NCBI GenBank assembly: GCA_029867005.1
Contig: CP123443.1
Coordinates: 2,852,001-2,916,000 of the forward strand
DNA: 64,000 bases
Reading direction: 5' to 3'
DNA from: Candidatus Haliotispira prima
GTDB taxonomy: Bacteria; Spirochaetota; Spirochaetia; SP-2023
Every line of letters begins with the position of its first letter. Position 1 is the stretch's first letter. Under the pieces are notes generated by a model. That model did not search any database, had not been told where the DNA came from, and saw only the letters and a program-made list of their open reading frames with translations. Shown here piece after piece: positions 62,052 through 64,000 of the stretch. Position numbers and translations under genes: made by a program.

Positions 62052-62079
62052 AAAAAACGCCGGCAGCGAAGCTGCCGGC
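62052..62079 (-). terminator. Rho-independent terminator after tpx
   Basis: On the minus strand GCCGGCAGC pairs with GCTGCCGGC around TTC, nine GC-rich pairs, then GTTTTTTG. It sits 34 bases after the tpx stop. Confidence 0.85.
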
Positions 62080-62112
62080 CTAAACACTGAACGCTATAGA
62101 TGTAGCAGATCT

Positions 62113-62604
62113 CTAACGCAGAGCGGCCAATGCGGCCTCGTAATTGGGCTCTTCCGATATATCAGATACCATTTGCGCGTAAATAATTTTGCCGTTTTCG
62201 ACAATGACAACGGCACGGGCAAACAAACCGGCCAATGGGCCTGCCGCAATTTCCACCCCGTAATCCGTACCAAAACTACTATTGCGGAAGGCGGACAGCG
62301 TGTCAATTTTATCAATGCCTTTGGCACTACAGAAACGCTGTTGAGCAAAGGGCAAATCTTTGCTGACACAAACGACCCGGACACCGGAAAGGGCCTCGGC
62401 TTCTTTGTTAAAACGCTCCGTAGACTGCGCACAGGTTGGAGTGTCAATGCTGGGGTAGATATTCAGCACAATTTTGCCCTTTTGTTCGGACAGCATCCAG
62501 TCGCCCAAATCGCCCTTTACCAAGGCCGAATCTTTGACGGTTTGGCCAACCGTAACGAATTGGCCTTTGAGGGAAACTTCGTTCCCGTGAAATTTAGTAG
62601 ACAT
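62113..62604 (-). CDS. tpx: Thiol peroxidase Tpx
   Basis: Tpx is an atypical 2-Cys peroxiredoxin that removes hydroperoxides. The peroxidatic Cys58 is in SIDTPTCAQST and the resolving Cys92 in QQRFCSAKG; their spacing of 34 equals that of E. coli Tpx (61 and 95). It starts at ATG 62604 with AGGAGG 4-5 bases upstream, so the in-frame extension to 62709 is not coding. 163 residues is normal. A stand-alone gene with its own terminator. Confidence 0.95.
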   Translation of the reverse strand: MSTKFHGNEVSLKGQFVTVGQTVKDSALVKGDLGDWMLSEQKGKIVLNIYPSIDTPTCAQSTERFNKEAEALSGVRVVCVSKDLPFAQQRFCSAKGIDKIDTLSAFRNSSFGTDYGVEIAAGPLAGLFARAVVIVENGKIIYAQMVSDISEEPNYEAALAALR

Positions 62605-62936
62605 AAAACCTCCTGTAATAACAGGACTGTAATGTAAGTGAATCTTATTATCAAGGCCGGCACTACATCGCGCACCGACCGTATTTGTAAGTACAATCAG
62701 TTGCTGCACATTGAGCAGACATTGAGCAGAAATTGAACAGGAAGTGAATGCAGGCGGGGGGTACGCATACCGAGTATCCCGATAAAATCACGGTTTATCC
62801 GGTAAATCAATAGTTCGGGGGCCTACTCTCCTTTCTGCCGGTTTTCCGGTCTCCTATTTACTGTCTGCCTCCTCAAATCCTCCCAATGGATATACGATAT
62901 ACTCTGAAACGGCCCTATATTTAAAGGAACACTCCC
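62605..62936. other. Divergent intergenic region, no gene seen
   Basis: A 332-base gap between tpx (-) and the DUF285 lipoprotein (+). It must hold both promoters, but I cannot point to clear boxes. A short direct repeat TTGAGCAGA (twice near 62712-62732) is visible. Confidence 0.3.
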
Positions 62937-64000
62937 ATGCAAAACCGAAACAAATCCCCATTCTTTCCGTTCTTCTGCTTTTTTCTCCTCTGTCTTATTC
63001 CGCTGTTTCTGTCGGCTTGTATCAAATCAGCGGAATACACAGTAAGCTTTGAAACTGAGGGAGGCAGCTCGGTGCCTCCGGTGGAAGTAGCCGAGGGTAC
63101 TGTGCTAAGCAAAACTATAACAGACCCAACCAAAGCACCAAGCAATAACACGACTTACTATTTTGGAGGCTGGTACACCGTACCTGCAAGTGCAGGGCAT
63201 ACGGACAAGACCAGGTACGATTATACCAAGCCGGTGACGGGCGATATCACGCTCTATGCCCGCTGGTACACGGAGGAACCTGCCGACAAAGAAACCCCGA
63301 AAACATTGGCTGCCGGGACGGAAGATGATACCGAACAACCTGCCAAACAACCTGCCAACAAAGCCGAATTGCAGGCACTGATTGCCGAATTGGGTAATGA
63401 TGCCGACCTCAACCACATCGATGTGAGTAAGGTAACCGATATGAGCGGGCTCTTTGAACATAGCAACTTTAACGGAGATATTTCGGGTTGGGATGTTTCC
63501 AACGTTACGAATATGGAGGGTATGTTTCGCGGGGCTAAGAACTTCAATCAGCCCATAGGAAATTGGAATGTCTCCGGCGTTACTGATATGCACGAGATGT
63601 TCTCCGGCCATATCGATGTGGAGAGCCACTGGGTTAAGTGTGTTTCAAAATTCAATCAAGCGATAGGAGCTTGGGATGTCTCCAACGTTACTAATATGAG
63701 CTATATGTTTAGTTGTGCTGAAAGCTTTAATCAACCGATAGGAGATTGGGATGTCTCCGGTGCTCCTGATGTGAGCGGGATGTTTTATCGTGCTTACAGA
63801 TTCAATCAACCCATAGGAAATTGGAATGTCTCCAATGTTACAAATATGAGGGAGATGTTTGGTAATGCTTTAGAATTCAATCAACCGATAGGAGATTGGG
63901 ATGTCTCCGGTGTTACTGATATGAGGGAGATGTTTTATCGTGCTTTAACATTCAATCAACCCATAGGAAATTGGGAGGTCTCCGGTGTTACCAATATGAG
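62937..64000 (+). CDS. DUF285/BspA-like repeat lipoprotein (3' end missing)
   Basis: The frame is open from ATG 62937 to the window end, giving at least 354 residues. A signal peptide (FFPFFCFFLLCLIPLFLSAC) ends in lipobox LSAC, Cys28. Then comes an InlB-type B-repeat (YTVSFETEGGSSVPPVEV ... YYFGGWYT ... ITLYARWYT), a linker with EQPAKQPAN, and DUF285 repeats of about 24-25 residues from about residue 155, unit form FNQPIGNWNVSNVTNMREMF. Such proteins are surface-exposed in Mycoplasma, Treponema and Bacteroides and can bind host or other cells. AAAGGAAC lies upstream of the ATG. Binding target unknown. Confidence 0.9.
   Translation, partial: MQNRNKSPFFPFFCFFLLCLIPLFLSACIKSAEYTVSFETEGGSSVPPVEVAEGTVLSKTITDPTKAPSNNTTYYFGGWYTVPASAGHTDKTRYDYTKPVTGDITLYARWYTEEPADKETPKTLAAGTEDDTEQPAKQPANKAELQALIAELGNDADLNHIDVSKVTDMSGLFEHSNFNGDISGWDVSNVTNMEGMFRGAKNFNQPIGNWNVSGVTDMHEMFSGHIDVESHWVKCVSKFNQAIGAWDVSNVTNMSYMFSCAESFNQPIGDWDVSGAPDVSGMFYRAYRFNQPIGNWNVSNVTNMREMFGNALEFNQPIGDWDVSGVTDMREMFYRALTFNQPIGNWEVSGVTNM
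63423..64000 (+). repeat. DUF285 tandem repeats
   Basis: At least six repeat units, most of about 75 bases and one of about 111 where extra residues (HIDVESHWVKCVS) are inserted. The DNA of successive units is very similar (TTCAATCAACCCATAGGAAA recurs), so copy number could change by recombination. The array continues past the window end. Confidence 0.85.

Noticed and set aside
62605-62709. N-terminal extension of Tpx
   Set aside because: AGGAGG lies right before ATG 62604, and the family starts there.

Overview
The window reads as a chromosomal segment of a spirochaete, by inference from gene content. It carries an export/motor flagellar cluster with flbD, a hook protein that keeps the Lys/Cys pair of the spirochaetal lysinoalanine crosslink, many lipoproteins with loose lipoboxes, and a sigma-54 system. 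It spans the probable chromosomal replication origin: dnaA and dnaN lie on the minus strand at 22.0-24.5 kb, an AT-rich gene-free segment follows, and two parS-type palindromes lie at 28.8 and 30.5 kb. The + strand looks C/A-rich left of dnaA and G/T-rich right of it, as expected at an origin.

Layout. 0-9.7 kb: flagellar genes flhA (5' end missing), flhF (with a very large low-complexity insert), flhG, a rhodanese, flgE (behind a sigma-28-like promoter), flbD, motA and motB. 9.8-19.8 kb: a lipoprotein, a GtrA-like and an MFS membrane protein, proS, rpmF-acpP-rnc, a secreted protein of unknown function, then recF and a DUF721 gene. 20-24.5 kb (minus): a GHL10/DUF187 protein, tRNA-Thr, dnaN, dnaA. 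25-34.6 kb (plus): a transglutaminase-like protein, a TatD-family hydrolase, serC, a VOC protein, rsmE, then rpoN-hpf-HPr-holA. 34.6-42.6 kb (minus): an SDR, an NtrC-type sigma-54 activator, a VanY-like peptidase, a phosphofructokinase, a TPR protein, an RluA-type pseudouridine synthase. 43-53 kb: two lipoproteins, purA, tRNA-Leu, two unknown genes, and a pair formed by a 2-isopropylmalate-synthase-like enzyme (candidate Re-citrate synthase) and aconitase.

53.5-64 kb is accessory. It has an AT-rich Eco29kI-like restriction-modification pair, a tandem array of three lipoprotein cassettes, an AT-rich GT10 (fucosyltransferase-like) gene with an IS1595-type transposase relic between two short direct repeats, an RNA m5C methyltransferase, tpx, and a DUF285/BspA-like lipoprotein running off the end.

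The most striking find is the lipoprotein array at 55.9-59.2 kb. Each copy has its own promoter, ribosome binding site and ATG, then five units of a 7-base repeat (GATATTG on +), then an open lipoprotein frame. In all three copies the ATG is out of frame with the lipoprotein by the same amount, and one extra repeat unit (or two fewer) would join them. This is the architecture of a translational phase-variation switch, here with all three loci read in the OFF state.
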